From positions 331,448 through 395,447 of the forward strand of contig NZ_SLVY01000004.1 of NCBI RefSeq assembly GCF_004345605.1: 64,000 bases of DNA. Reading direction: 5' to 3'. The notes beneath the pieces were generated by a model. It had not been told where the DNA came from. It searched no databases and saw only the letters and a program-made list of their open reading frames with translations. This document shows, in pieces, positions 1-8,049 of the stretch. The first letter of the stretch is position 1. Each line of letters begins with the position of its first letter. The stretch comes from Rhodococcus sp. SMB37. Its GTDB lineage: Bacteria > Actinomycetota > Actinomycetes > Mycobacteriales > Mycobacteriaceae. A program made the position numbers and the translations under genes.

Positions 1-2
1 GG

Positions 3-884
3 TCAGTGGATACGCGGCAGGTCGGCTGCGCTGGGCGTGATGCCGGTGGAGTAGGCGGCGGACCAGGCGAGGACGTTCGCGACGTACGCCATCGAGTTGT
101 TGTAACGGTGGATGGCCTTGGTCGAGTGCGCGAGGTTGCGCATGTCGAGGCCGCCGTCGCACAGGTACCGCGCGGTGGTCAGCGTCGAGTCGTACAGGTT
201 CTGGGGATCGGACTTGCCGTCGCCGTTGCCGTCGCCCGCGTACTGGTTCCACGTGCTGGGGATGAACTGCATCGGTCCGACGGCCCGGTCGTACACGGTG
301 TCGCCATCGAGAGCGCCGCCGTCGGTGTCGTAGATCACGGCCTGTCCGGGGAGGCTGCCGTTGAGCGGCAGACCGATCACGGGCTCGTTCAGGTTTCCGT
401 TCTCGTCGGCCTGGCCGCCGTTGGCATGGCCGGACTCGACGCGGCCGATTCCGGCCAGCAGTGTCCAGTACATGCCGCAGCCGGGGTTCTCCTCGTTGAG
501 GATCCGTTCGGCGTTGATGTAGGCGTCGAAGTTGATACCGGGGATTCCGAGGGGGCCTTCGTTCAGAACCTTGGGCTCGGGTTCTGGTTCGGGCGCAGCC
601 TTCGGTGCGGGCGTGGCTGCGGGCTCCGGCGCGATCATGACGTTCTGGGCGACAGCGATGGCCTGCGGGATGTCGACGGAGTTCACGGCTGCGGTGATGT
701 CGTCGATCGGTGTCGCGGCCGCTGCGGGCTCGGCTTCCTGCTGATGGATTCCGAGTAGGGTGCGCGGCGATGCGCCCGCGGTGGTGGCGGCTGCGGCGAC
801 CAAGCCCACCGGCACCAACCCCGTCATGGCGATGACGGAATTGCGTCGGATCTTCGAATCCAATGGCTTCGCGTGCCGGCCCAC
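3..884 (-). CDS. Secreted lytic transglycosylase-like protein (Rv1230c family), copy A
   Basis: Predicted exported peptidoglycan lytic transglycosylase of 293 residues. A basic N-terminus followed by a hydrophobic stretch (residues about 17-40) looks like a signal sequence. A Pro/Ala/Glu-rich linker follows, then the transglycosylase fold. The catalytic Glu is about residue 150 in GRVESGHA, and the GPMQFIPSTW motif starts near residue 203, followed by a Gly/Asp-rich loop and DPQNLYD. I chose the GTG at 884 because GGGAGG lies 6 nt upstream; a longer frame reaches 971 without a ribosome site. A paralogue lies directly upstream on the same strand. In Mycobacteriales this family sits next to mrp, which would be just outside the window. 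The enzymatic class is inferred from motifs only. Confidence 0.82.
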   Translation of the reverse strand: MGRHAKPLDSKIRRNSVIAMTGLVPVGLVAAAATTAGASPRTLLGIHQQEAEPAAAATPIDDITAAVNSVDIPQAIAVAQNVMIAPEPAATPAPKAAPEPEPEPKVLNEGPLGIPGINFDAYINAERILNEENPGCGMYWTLLAGIGRVESGHANGGQADENGNLNEPVIGLPLNGSLPGQAVIYDTDGGALDGDTVYDRAVGPMQFIPSTWNQYAGDGNGDGKSDPQNLYDSTLTTARYLCDGGLDMRNLAHSTKAIHRYNNSMAYVANVLAWSAAYSTGITPSAADLPRIH

Positions 885-962
885 TACTACCTCCCTCGGG
901 CACCCATTCGAGATGCCTCCGTTATATGGCCGGGCCGACACTACAGGATTCGATGCGCTTCC

Positions 963-983
963 GTTACTCAACCGTGATGTAAC
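963..983. promoter_or_regulatory. GTTAC-N11-GTAAC inverted motif
   Basis: GTTAC at 963-967 and GTAAC at 979-983 form an inverted pair upstream of the GTG start at 884. It resembles the GTAAC half-sites reported for the actinobacterial response regulator MtrA, which controls cell-wall hydrolases. The assignment is inference. Confidence 0.35.
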
Positions 984-994
984 GAAGGTTTACG

Positions 995-1035
995 GATATC
1001 CGCGTGCGGCGTCATCGCCGGTGACGGCGGATATC
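995..1035 (-). other. Stem-loop in the leader of transglycosylase copy A
   Basis: GATATCCGC (995-1003) pairs with GCGGATATC (1027-1035), giving a 9-bp perfect stem around a GC-rich 23-nt loop. It lies between the two transglycosylase genes. It could be a weak terminator for copy B or a leader structure for copy A. It does not match any riboswitch I can recognise. Confidence 0.35.
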
Positions 1036-1096
1036 GAAAACCCACGGTCGGGGAGCTGTAGGGCGATCGACTCGTCGCAAGCGGGGGGGAATTGCC

Positions 1097-1121
1097 GTTA
1101 CAACGGTGTGATTTTAGTAAC
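1097..1121. promoter_or_regulatory. Second GTTAC-N15-GTAAC inverted motif
   Basis: GTTAC at 1097-1101 and GTAAC at 1117-1121 repeat the arrangement seen at 963-983. Both pairs lie in the 296-bp gap between the two transglycosylase genes, which holds no other gene. Confidence 0.35.
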
Positions 1122-1180
1122 AGTGATGCTAGTGGAGATGTCCGACTCTGCGCACAGGCGGGAGTATGCCGGGTCGGATA

Positions 1181-2128
1181 TCACTGCCCGCAGAGGGTGG
1201 GGACGAGGCACGGAATGTCCGGTAGTTCCGGAATCGTCATCATGGGCAACTCCGGGTCGATATCCCCGGAGGCCGGCTCTTCGGTCGTGTTCTGTTCGGC
1301 CGGCGCAGCCGCGTCAGCGGTGGGAATCGGGACGGCGGCAGGAGTGGGGACGGTGGTCGGTGGCACAGCCGGTACCGCCGGGGCGACCTCTGCGCCCTTC
1401 TTGTAGGCCGCAGACCACGTGCGCACATTCGCCAGGTACTCGGGGGAGGAATCGAACATGGCGGCCACCCGGGCCTCACCGGCCTCGTCTCGCGCGGATG
1501 CGCCGTCCGCGCATGCCCACGCGCCCGCTGCGAGGGTCGCATCGAACACGTTCTGCGGGTCCGTCACGCCGTCCACGTTCCCGTCCGAGGGGAATCGCTC
1601 CCACGCGCCGGCCGGGAGCTGCATCGGGCCGACGCGGCCGTCGGGTGTGGTCCTCGGTGTAGTGAGGGTGCCGAGGACGTCCGTGTGCCCGTTGTCGGCG
1701 TGGTTCGATTCGAGGCGTCCGATCGCCGCCAGTAGGTGCCACGGCAGTCCGCATTCCGGCGAGTTGATCGCAAGCTGCATCTCTGCCGCGCGGTACGCGT
1801 AGAACACGAGCTCCGGGATTGCGAGGGGGCCGTCGCCGAGAATTGCGAATCCGTCACCGGGCATCGCCGGCGGCGCCTGGGAGAGCGGATCGGCCGGATC
1901 TTCGGTGGCTGCGGACGGACTGCGCATCGCCTGCGGTGCTGCGGGCTCGGCGGGCAGGATGCCCACTTCCCGTACGGCGGCGGTCTGTGCGGGTACGGGA
2001 TCGGCGGACGCGCCGCTCGGTGCGGGCGCCGACGCTGTCGCGGCAAATCCTGCTGCCGCGAGCAACGGAACAACCAGAGTCGTCTGCCAGCGCACCCGAA
2101 CACCCACCTTTGACCGAACCGACGCCAT
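1181..2128 (-). CDS. Secreted lytic transglycosylase-like protein (Rv1230c family), copy B
   Basis: Second exported transglycosylase-like protein, about 315 residues from the ATG at 2128. In-frame alternatives are ATG 2146, TTG 2173 and GTG 2095; no clear ribosome site decides between them. A basic segment and a hydrophobic stretch (VVPLLAAAGFAATASA) form the signal region. The catalytic Glu is in GRLESNHA (about residue 140) and GPMQLPAGAW lies about 27 residues later. Unlike copy A, the catalytic fold is followed by a Pro/Ala/Thr-rich tail ending in a segment with two cysteines (IPCLVPTLC). Both copies share GPMQ and DPQN motifs and probably arose by tandem duplication. They may act at different wall sites. 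Confidence 0.8.
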   Translation of the reverse strand: MASVRSKVGVRVRWQTTLVVPLLAAAGFAATASAPAPSGASADPVPAQTAAVREVGILPAEPAAPQAMRSPSAATEDPADPLSQAPPAMPGDGFAILGDGPLAIPELVFYAYRAAEMQLAINSPECGLPWHLLAAIGRLESNHADNGHTDVLGTLTTPRTTPDGRVGPMQLPAGAWERFPSDGNVDGVTDPQNVFDATLAAGAWACADGASARDEAGEARVAAMFDSSPEYLANVRTWSAAYKKGAEVAPAVPAVPPTTVPTPAAVPIPTADAAAPAEQNTTEEPASGDIDPELPMMTIPELPDIPCLVPTLCGQ

Positions 2129-2198
2129 CATCGTTGTGACGCACATTACAGAACGGGGCCCGGTTATGTGCAACCGGTCGTTGCGGTATCGGGCGTCT

Positions 2199-2720
2199 TC
2201 AGCGTCGCGGTGGTCTCGCCTGACCGTTGCCGGTGTCGTCGCCGCTGTCGGCTTCGGTGATCAATGCCTTCAGGTCTTCGAGTTCTCGTCGCAGATAGTC
2301 GCGTGTCGCGACCTCACCGACGGCGAGTCGCAACGCTGCAAGCTCACGTGCGAGGAACTCGGTGTCGGCCTTCGTCTGTTCGGCGCGTGTCCGGTCTTCC
2401 TCGAGCGACACCCGGTCGCGGTTCTCCTGACGGTTCTGGGCGAGCAGGATCAGCGGTGCCGCGTAGGCCGCCTGCGTCGAGAACGCCAGATTGAGCAGGA
2501 TGAACGGATACGGATCCCACTGCAGGCCTATCGCGGTGATGTTGAGCGCGATCCAGACGATCACCACGATCGTTTGGATCGCGAGGTAGCGGCCGGTACC
2601 GAGGAAACGGGCGATCCGCTCGCTGACCCGGCCGACGGCTTCGACATCGAAATTTACCCGCAAGCGGGAGGTCCGGGGAGTCTCGAGGCGCTGTGTACCC
2701 AGGAGATTGCGGTCACTCAT
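2199..2720 (-). CDS. DUF1003 membrane protein (Rv1231c-like)
   Basis: Small inner-membrane protein of 173 residues with two adjacent membrane helices (around IQTIVVIVWIALNITAI and LLNLAFSTQAAYAAPLILL). They are followed by an acidic, charged cytoplasmic coiled-coil-like tail with a DRVSLEEDR motif, which is the DUF1003 pattern. Function unknown. The ATG at 2720 is preceded by AAGAGG and overlaps the stop of the MgtE-like gene by 8 bp, so the two are translationally coupled. The conserved pairing with an MgtE-type protein suggests a role in divalent cation balance, but nothing in the sequence proves it. Confidence 0.85.
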   Translation of the reverse strand: MSDRNLLGTQRLETPRTSRLRVNFDVEAVGRVSERIARFLGTGRYLAIQTIVVIVWIALNITAIGLQWDPYPFILLNLAFSTQAAYAAPLILLAQNRQENRDRVSLEEDRTRAEQTKADTEFLARELAALRLAVGEVATRDYLRRELEDLKALITEADSGDDTGNGQARPPRR

Positions 2721-3987
2721 CCTCTTCCTCCTCTTCACGCCAGTCCTCGGGCAACAGATGGTCGAGCACGTCGTCGACACTCACCGCACCGAGCATGTGC
2801 TGCTCGTCGTCCACGACCGGAGCGCACACCAGGTTGTACGTCGCGAAGTACCTGGTGACCGAAGCCAAGGAGTCCTCGGGATCGAGTCGGGGGAGATCGT
2901 TGTCGATGATGCCGCCGACGAGGCTCGCCGGCGGTTCGCGAAGCAATCGTTGCAGATGAACGCACCCCAGATATCGGCCGGTCGGTGTCGCGGTCGGCGG
3001 CCGGACCACGAACACCATCGATGCCAGGGCGGGGGTGAGATCCGGATTGCGCGCTCGGGCGAGAGCCTCCGCCACCGTGGTCGCGGGAGTGAGCACCACC
3101 GGCTCCGGGGTCATCAGGCCACCCGCAGTGTCGGGGGAGTGTTCGAGCAGGCGTCGAACCGGTTCGGAATCCTCCGGGTCCATTCGTTGGAGGAACCACT
3201 CGGCGTCGGTCTCGGGCAGTTCGCCGAGCAGGTCTGCGACGTCGTCAGGGTCCATCGCCTCGAGGACATCGACGGCACGGTCGACCTCGAGGTGCTTGAG
3301 CAGATCGGTCTGATCGTCCGAGGGCAGCTCCTGCACGATGTCGGCGAGTCGTTCGTCGTCGAGCGCAGCGGCCACCTCGTTGCGTCGCTTGACCGGGAGA
3401 TCCCGCAGTACGTTGGCGACGTCGGCGGGACGCATGTCCTCGAACTGCAGGAGCAGCTGCGACACGCCCTGCCCCGGCAGCGACAACGCCTGTTGCGTCA
3501 GGCCGTGTACGTGCTGCCACTCCACGACGTGCACGGGGGCGCGACGCGCGAGCCGTCCGCGATGTCGTCGCACCGCGACACGCGAGACCAGCCAATCCCG
3601 GCTGCGGGTGAGGTCGATCCCGAGATCGACGACGGTGAGGTCCGCCCCATGGAGATCGGAGAGCTCAGGATCATCGATCCGCACGCGGGAATCCAGTACC
3701 TGCGCCAGGGCAAGCACCTCGGAGGGGCGCTGAGTGAACCTGCGCAGACTGACGTTGCCCGTGACGAGAGTGACCGAGCCCGGCTCGATCGCCGTCACCC
3801 TCAGCATTGGAACGAAGATCCTTTTTCTCGTCGGAAGCTCCACGACCAGACCGAGTACACGCGGCGGCTGGCGGCCTATTCGTATGGTGAGCACGACGTC
3901 GCGGACACGACCGATCGATTCGCCGTCGGGGCCGAGCACGACCAGGCCGGCCAGCCTCGCTGCGAATACCTTGCTCACTGCTGCCAT
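2713..3987 (-). CDS. Soluble MgtE-N/CBS protein (Rv1232c-like)
   Basis: Protein of 424 residues with an N-terminal PRC-barrel-like part (LVVLGPDGESIGRVRDVVL), a helical MgtE_N superhelix with repeated short helices (for example LPVKRRNEVAAALDD and LEAMDPDDVADLLGELP), and two C-terminal CBS domains ending in a poly-Glu tail. There is no MgtE channel: no membrane helices follow the CBS pair. It is therefore likely a Mg2+ or nucleotide-sensing regulator rather than a transporter, despite frequent annotation as MgtE. ATG 3987 was chosen because TAGCCT lies 7 nt upstream, as in leaderless promoters; an upstream in-frame start at 4011 is possible. It is transcribed with the downstream DUF1003 gene. 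Confidence 0.83.
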   Translation of the reverse strand: MAAVSKVFAARLAGLVVLGPDGESIGRVRDVVLTIRIGRQPPRVLGLVVELPTRKRIFVPMLRVTAIEPGSVTLVTGNVSLRRFTQRPSEVLALAQVLDSRVRIDDPELSDLHGADLTVVDLGIDLTRSRDWLVSRVAVRRHRGRLARRAPVHVVEWQHVHGLTQQALSLPGQGVSQLLLQFEDMRPADVANVLRDLPVKRRNEVAAALDDERLADIVQELPSDDQTDLLKHLEVDRAVDVLEAMDPDDVADLLGELPETDAEWFLQRMDPEDSEPVRRLLEHSPDTAGGLMTPEPVVLTPATTVAEALARARNPDLTPALASMVFVVRPPTATPTGRYLGCVHLQRLLREPPASLVGGIIDNDLPRLDPEDSLASVTRYFATYNLVCAPVVDDEQHMLGAVSVDDVLDHLLPEDWREEEEEDE

Positions 3988-4045
3988 GATTGCCAGGCTA
4001 GAGGCTGCCAATGTCGATCACGGAACACGGAGGTTCGGTCACCCC

Positions 4046-5002
4046 ATGTCGTTCTCATTCAGGCCCCGACGGTCGGTTCTCGCGGTTCCGGGGAGTAGCC
4101 GCAAGATGATCGACAAGGCGAAGGGCCTCCCGGCCGATGCGCTCTTCCTCGATCTCGAGGACGCCGTGTCGCCGCTCGCCAAGGAGCAGGCACGCACGAC
4201 CATCGTCGAGGCACTGAACGAGGACGGTTGGGGCGACCAGCTGAAGGTCGTGCGGGTCAACGACTGGACCACCGACGCCACCTATCGCGATGTGGCCGCC
4301 GTCGTCGGCGGCGCGGGTGCGCACCTCGACGCGATCCTGCTGCCCAAGGTGCCGGACGCGAGCCACGTCAAGGCGCTCGATCTGCTGCTCACCCAGGTAG
4401 AGAAGGCGCATGGACTCGAGGTCGGGCGGATCGGGATCGAACCGCAGATCGAGGATGCCCTGGGGCTGACGAACATCAACGAGATCGCGACGGCCGGCCC
4501 GCGCGTCCAGACCCTCGTCTTCGGCCCCGCCGATTTCATGGCCAGCATCAACATGCGCACGCTGGTGGTGGGGGAGCAGCCCGAGGGGTACGACCGCGGC
4601 GATGCCTACCACCACATCCTCATGACGATCCTCATGGCCGCGCGCGCACACGGCCTCCAGGCCATCGACGGCCCTTACCTGCAGATCCGGGACGTCGAGG
4701 CGTTCCGCCGGTCGGCGCAGCGCTCGGCGGCACTCGGATTCGACGGAAAGTGGGTGCTGCACCCCAGCCAGATCGATGCCGCCAACGAGGTGTTCAGTCC
4801 GCGGCAGGACGATTACGACAAGGCAGAGATGATCCTCGACGCCTACGAGTGGCACACCTCCGCAGCGGGTGGAGCGCGCGGTGCCGCGATGCTCGGTGAC
4901 GAGATGATCGACGAAGCGAGCCGCAAGATGGCCCTCGTGATCTCCGCCAAGGGCCGTGCCGCGGGAATGGCCCGGACCACGTCGTTCGAACCGCCGAAGT
5001 AG
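4046..5002 (+). CDS. HpcH/HpaI-fold CoA-ester lyase (CitE / malyl-CoA lyase type)
   Basis: Class of TIM-barrel, Mg2+-dependent lyases that cleave or form C-C bonds in acyl-CoA esters such as citryl-CoA or malyl-CoA. The 318-residue protein has the N-terminal RRSVLAVPGSS phosphate loop, FLDLEDAV (residues 34-41), the CoA/carboxylate Arg in VVRVND (about residue 70), IGIEPQIED and FGPADF with metal-binding acids, and HPSQID near the C-terminus. Its length fits stand-alone CitE or Mcl enzymes rather than the citrate lyase complex, and no citDF genes lie nearby. GGAGG lies 12 nt before ATG 4046. Substrate is unresolved; L-malyl-CoA or citramalyl-CoA are both reasonable. Confidence 0.85.
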   Translation: MSFSFRPRRSVLAVPGSSRKMIDKAKGLPADALFLDLEDAVSPLAKEQARTTIVEALNEDGWGDQLKVVRVNDWTTDATYRDVAAVVGGAGAHLDAILLPKVPDASHVKALDLLLTQVEKAHGLEVGRIGIEPQIEDALGLTNINEIATAGPRVQTLVFGPADFMASINMRTLVVGEQPEGYDRGDAYHHILMTILMAARAHGLQAIDGPYLQIRDVEAFRRSAQRSAALGFDGKWVLHPSQIDAANEVFSPRQDDYDKAEMILDAYEWHTSAAGGARGAAMLGDEMIDEASRKMALVISAKGRAAGMARTTSFEPPK

Positions 5003-5091
5003 CCGTCGCCCCGAGCTGACGCCGTGCGCCATCGGCGACGCCAGGGGAATCCCGGCAGAATGGACGCGGACGGAAACGAGAAGGAGCCACA

Positions 5092-5577
5092 ATGACGAAT
5101 CCCATGGGTGCAGGACGTCCGGCGCCGGGACTCCCGGAACCGCCGAGCGGATGGCCTGTCGGTTCGTACTCGACATATGCAGAAGCGCAGCGCGCTGTCG
5201 ACCACCTCTCCGATCAGAACTTCTCGGTCGAGGACGTCACGATCGTCGGTGTCGACCTGATGCAGGTCGAGCGTGTCACGGGTCGGCTGACGTGGGCGAA
5301 GGTGATCGGCGGCGGCATCGTCTCCGGTGCGTGGCTCGGCCTGTTCTTCGGTCTGCTGCTCGGGATCTTCTCCACCGACTTCCTGGGCCCGCTCATCGTG
5401 GGTCTCGTCGGCGGCATCATCTTCGGGTTGATCTCGGCGACGATCCCGTACGCGGCCACACGCGGGCAGCGCGACTTCTCGTCGACGATGCAGCTGGTTG
5501 CCGGTCGCTACGATGTGCTGTGCCAGCCGCGCAGCGCCGAGACGGCACGCGACCTGCTCGCGAAGCTGGCTTTGTAG
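5092..5577 (+). CDS. General stress protein 17M-like membrane protein (Rv1234-like)
   Basis: 161-residue protein. A Pro/Gly-rich N-terminus is followed by a 17M-like alpha/beta domain (GSYSTYAEAQRAVDHLSDQNF and VTIVGVDL) and then two Gly-rich membrane helices (around IGGGIVSGAWLGLFFGLLLGI and LIVGLVGGIIFGLISATI). The closing segment returns to an alpha/beta pattern, so the membrane hairpin is inserted in the domain. AAGGAGC lies 6-8 nt before the ATG. The same gene neighbours the MgtE-like gene in mycobacteria. Function unknown; the family is linked to general stress responses by similarity only. Confidence 0.82.
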   Translation: MTNPMGAGRPAPGLPEPPSGWPVGSYSTYAEAQRAVDHLSDQNFSVEDVTIVGVDLMQVERVTGRLTWAKVIGGGIVSGAWLGLFFGLLLGIFSTDFLGPLIVGLVGGIIFGLISATIPYAATRGQRDFSSTMQLVAGRYDVLCQPRSAETARDLLAKLAL

Positions 5578-5592
5578 GCGCCCACACCCGAT

Positions 5593-6252
5593 TCAGCCGG
5601 TTCGCTGCGTGGCTTCGAGGTGCCGGAGCACCGCGACGACCCGTCGGTCGGAGTCGTCACCGGCCTGCAGGTCGAGCTTGGCGAAGATGTTCCGGATGTG
5701 TTTGTGCACGGCGTTTTCGGTGATGACCAGCCGAGTCGCTATTGCGCTGTTTCCCAGCCCCTCGGCCATCAATGCCAGTACCTCCCGCTCCCGGGCGGTC
5801 AGGTCGGACAGCCGGTGGGCGGCACGCTCTCGCGCGAAGAGCTGGGCCACCACTTCGGGATCGATCGCGGTGCCGCCATCCGCGACACGGTGCAGGGCTT
5901 CGAGGAAGGTGTGGACCCGCCCGACCCGTTCCTTGAGCAGATACCCGGTGCGATGGGAGCCGCCCGCGAGCAGTGCGGTGGCGAAACTCTGCTCCACGTA
6001 GGCCGAGAGCACCAGAATCGCGAGTTCGGGATGCGACGCCCGGGCTGCGACGGCCGCCCGAATGCCCTCGTCGGTGTGGGTCGGTGGCATGCGGACGTCG
6101 ACGATGGCGACGTCGGGGTGATGGTGTTCCACGACTTCCAGCAACGCGTCGGGTTCGCCCACCGCGGCGACCACATCGAGTCCCTCGCCGCGCAACAACA
6201 GCACGAGCCCTTCCCGGAGCAGCGCGTCGTCCTCGGCCACCACTATCCGCAC
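5593..6252 (-). CDS. LuxR/NarL-family response regulator
   Basis: 219-residue regulator. The receiver domain has acidic pocket E7-D8-D9, phospho-acceptor D52 (AIVDVRMP) and K107. The C-terminal LuxR-type helix-turn-helix (residues about 150-212) contains LTAREREVLALMAEG and ENAVHKHIRNIFAKL. It starts at GTG 6252, which overlaps the kinase stop by 10 bp, so the pair is coupled. The partner kinase is encoded immediately upstream. The likely targets are its own promoter and the divergent ABC operon at 7742-11267, as in many LiaRS-like systems. The frame stays open upstream of 6252, but that part is out of frame within the kinase and is not coding. Confidence 0.93.
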   Translation of the reverse strand: MRIVVAEDDALLREGLVLLLRGEGLDVVAAVGEPDALLEVVEHHHPDVAIVDVRMPPTHTDEGIRAAVAARASHPELAILVLSAYVEQSFATALLAGGSHRTGYLLKERVGRVHTFLEALHRVADGGTAIDPEVVAQLFARERAAHRLSDLTAREREVLALMAEGLGNSAIATRLVITENAVHKHIRNIFAKLDLQAGDDSDRRVVAVLRHLEATQRTG

Positions 6253-7517
6253 GGGATCACCACCTCCACGATCGTCGGCCCGCCGGCGGGGCTGTGCACC
6301 TGCAGTGTCCCGTCGTGGGCCTCGACACGTCCCCGGATTCCGGCCAGCCCGGATCCGTGCCCGACGACGGCGCCGCCGGAACCGTTGTCCTCCACCTCGA
6401 TCACGAGTTCGTCGCCTCGCTGCCGCACTCGCACCTCCGCTCGCTGTGCCCCACTGTGCCGGGTGACATTGGTGAGCGCCTCCGCCACCGTGTAATAGGC
6501 GATGGCTTCGATGGCCACGGGACATCGCGACATCACGCGTGCGTCGACACGGGTCTCCACCGGGCACTGCGCCGCCAGCGCAGACAAGGCTCCCGACAGG
6601 CCATCGGATTCGAGGACGGGCGGCAGGATGCCGCGCACCACCGAGCGCAGTTCCGCCAAGGCCGCCTCGACGCTCTGTTGGGCGCGCTCGAGCAAGGGGT
6701 CGGCAGTGGACGGGTCGCGGGCCAGCGCCTGGCGGGCCGCTCCGGTGAGTACGGCGACGGTCACGAGCCGATTCTGCGCGCCGTCGTGCAGCGCCCGCTC
6801 GATCCGGCGCAACTCCACGGCGTGTGCGTCGAGAGCGGCCGCTCGTGTTGCGGTGAGCTCCGCGATGCGTTCGGACAGGTCGACGTCCGGGTGCGGGGCC
6901 AACAAGCGGATGCCGGGGGCGACCTGTGCCCGGAGCAGCAATGGGGGCAACGCGAACCACAGGATCGCCCAGCAGAGACCGGTGACGATTGCCCAGCGTG
7001 CACCGGCCCATGAGTCGACGGTGACAAAGCCACCGAGGATGGTCGCGCCACCCGACGGCACCGAGTTCCACCACAGCGGAGCGCTGAGCTCCTCCACCGC
7101 ATTCGAGAGCAGTTCCAACGGCAGCAGGCCGACGACGAGCCCGAATGTCGCGTGGATGCACATCCATGCGATGTCTCGTCGGGGTCCGGGATCGGAGCGC
7201 AGGAACCGCCAGGCCTCTCGCCACTCGGTGGGAACGCGGTTGTACGGCGACGGAACAGCAGTTCCGATCGCGGCGAGTCGTCGTCGTTCCAGATCTGCGA
7301 TCCACCGGACACCGGACAGCGCCGGCGCGAGCAGAAGCACTCCGACACCCACCAGGCACAGCGCTGCAACCAGGATCAGAGCAATCACGCCCAGAAGCGC
7401 CAGCGTTGCGGTTCCGGCTCCGAGCACCAGCCATTTCGTCGCGACGGCTGTCTTCGTCACCGCGGCAACTGCATTCGCGCGCAGCGCAGTTCGTCGGGTG
7501 TCGCTGACGGCAGTCAC
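6243..7517 (-). CDS. HisKA_3 sensor histidine kinase with membrane sensor domain
   Basis: 424-residue kinase. Four or more membrane helices (residues about 28-66, 117-137 and 156-196) form a membrane-embedded sensor without a large external domain. The HisKA_3 dimerisation motif carries the phospho-acceptor H244 in RIERALHDGAQNRL. The HATPase domain has N350 in the N box and DNGSGG (377-382) as the G1 box. GAGGAGG lies just before GTG 7517. It forms an overlapping pair with the response regulator downstream. Kinases with this membrane-only layout often sense envelope stress or the state of a neighbouring ABC transporter, which fits the divergent MacB-like operon; this is inference. Confidence 0.93.
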   Translation of the reverse strand: MTAVSDTRRTALRANAVAAVTKTAVATKWLVLGAGTATLALLGVIALILVAALCLVGVGVLLLAPALSGVRWIADLERRRLAAIGTAVPSPYNRVPTEWREAWRFLRSDPGPRRDIAWMCIHATFGLVVGLLPLELLSNAVEELSAPLWWNSVPSGGATILGGFVTVDSWAGARWAIVTGLCWAILWFALPPLLLRAQVAPGIRLLAPHPDVDLSERIAELTATRAAALDAHAVELRRIERALHDGAQNRLVTVAVLTGAARQALARDPSTADPLLERAQQSVEAALAELRSVVRGILPPVLESDGLSGALSALAAQCPVETRVDARVMSRCPVAIEAIAYYTVAEALTNVTRHSGAQRAEVRVRQRGDELVIEVEDNGSGGAVVGHGSGLAGIRGRVEAHDGTLQVHSPAGGPTIVEVVIPCG

Positions 7518-7615
7518 GGGTCCTCCTCGGATCCTCGCGTGGAGGCAGTGGGTGTGCCGACGGTATGCCCTGCGTGCCCGTGCCGTCCATACGAGTGCGT
7601 CGACAGGGACGAACA

Positions 7616-7631
7616 GTACAGCCTGCTGTAC
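7616..7631. promoter_or_regulatory. GTACAG-CCTG-CTGTAC palindrome, candidate operator
   Basis: Perfect 6-bp inverted repeat with a 4-bp centre, in the 224-bp gap between the two-component genes and the divergent ABC operon. LuxR-type regulators bind such sites, so the neighbouring response regulator is the first candidate. Not proven. Confidence 0.4.
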
Positions 7632-7741
7632 CGGAAGCCGGTAGCTGTCGGGATGTCGGGATGACGTGACTGCTCATAGCGTCGAGACCAGTGGACGTAC
7701 AACCGCGCCGCGCAGCGGCCTCGACTCCTGGAGGAGACATC

Positions 7742-8005
7742 GTGGACGACCCGTACGGCATCCGACCGAACCAAGGATCCGGAACACCCCAACCACTCTC
7801 GGCAGCCGACATTCGACCGGGCGGGGAACCTCGTGAGCGGGCGACGGGGACGCTGTGGGTCGCACTCGCGGTCTGCGTCGGCCTGAACGCCGTGTTCTCG
7901 ATCCTCAAGCCCGACGATGTGCTGTTCTCGCTGGTGTTCGGGATCCCCGCAGTCCTCTGTCTCGTGATGCTGGTGGCGCGCTACCTGGGGCGGCGACGTT
8001 CGTGA
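7742..8005 (+). CDS. Small membrane protein, first gene of ABC operon
   Basis: 87-residue protein of unknown function with a hydrophilic Pro/Gly-rich N-terminus and two short hydrophobic segments (LWVALAVCVGLNAVF and LFSLVFGIPAVLCLVMLVARYLG), ending in four basic residues. GAGGAG precedes the GTG at 7742 by about 6 nt. Its stop lies 44 nt before the chosen start of the ABC ATPase gene, so the genes probably share one mRNA. Placement opposite the two-component system suggests a small accessory or sensor subunit of the transporter. I do not recognise a family. Confidence 0.75.
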   Translation: MDDPYGIRPNQGSGTPQPLSAADIRPGGEPRERATGTLWVALAVCVGLNAVFSILKPDDVLFSLVFGIPAVLCLVMLVARYLGRRRS

Positions 8006-8049
8006 ACACTGGCGTAGCGCACACCGGGTCCAGCCTCGAGGGAAAATCC

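Noticed and set aside
5593..7908. A stop-free frame running from the response regulator far upstream to 7908.
   Set aside because: Beyond GTG 6252 it lies out of frame inside the histidine kinase gene. The kinase has all expected motifs, so the extension is a high-GC artefact.
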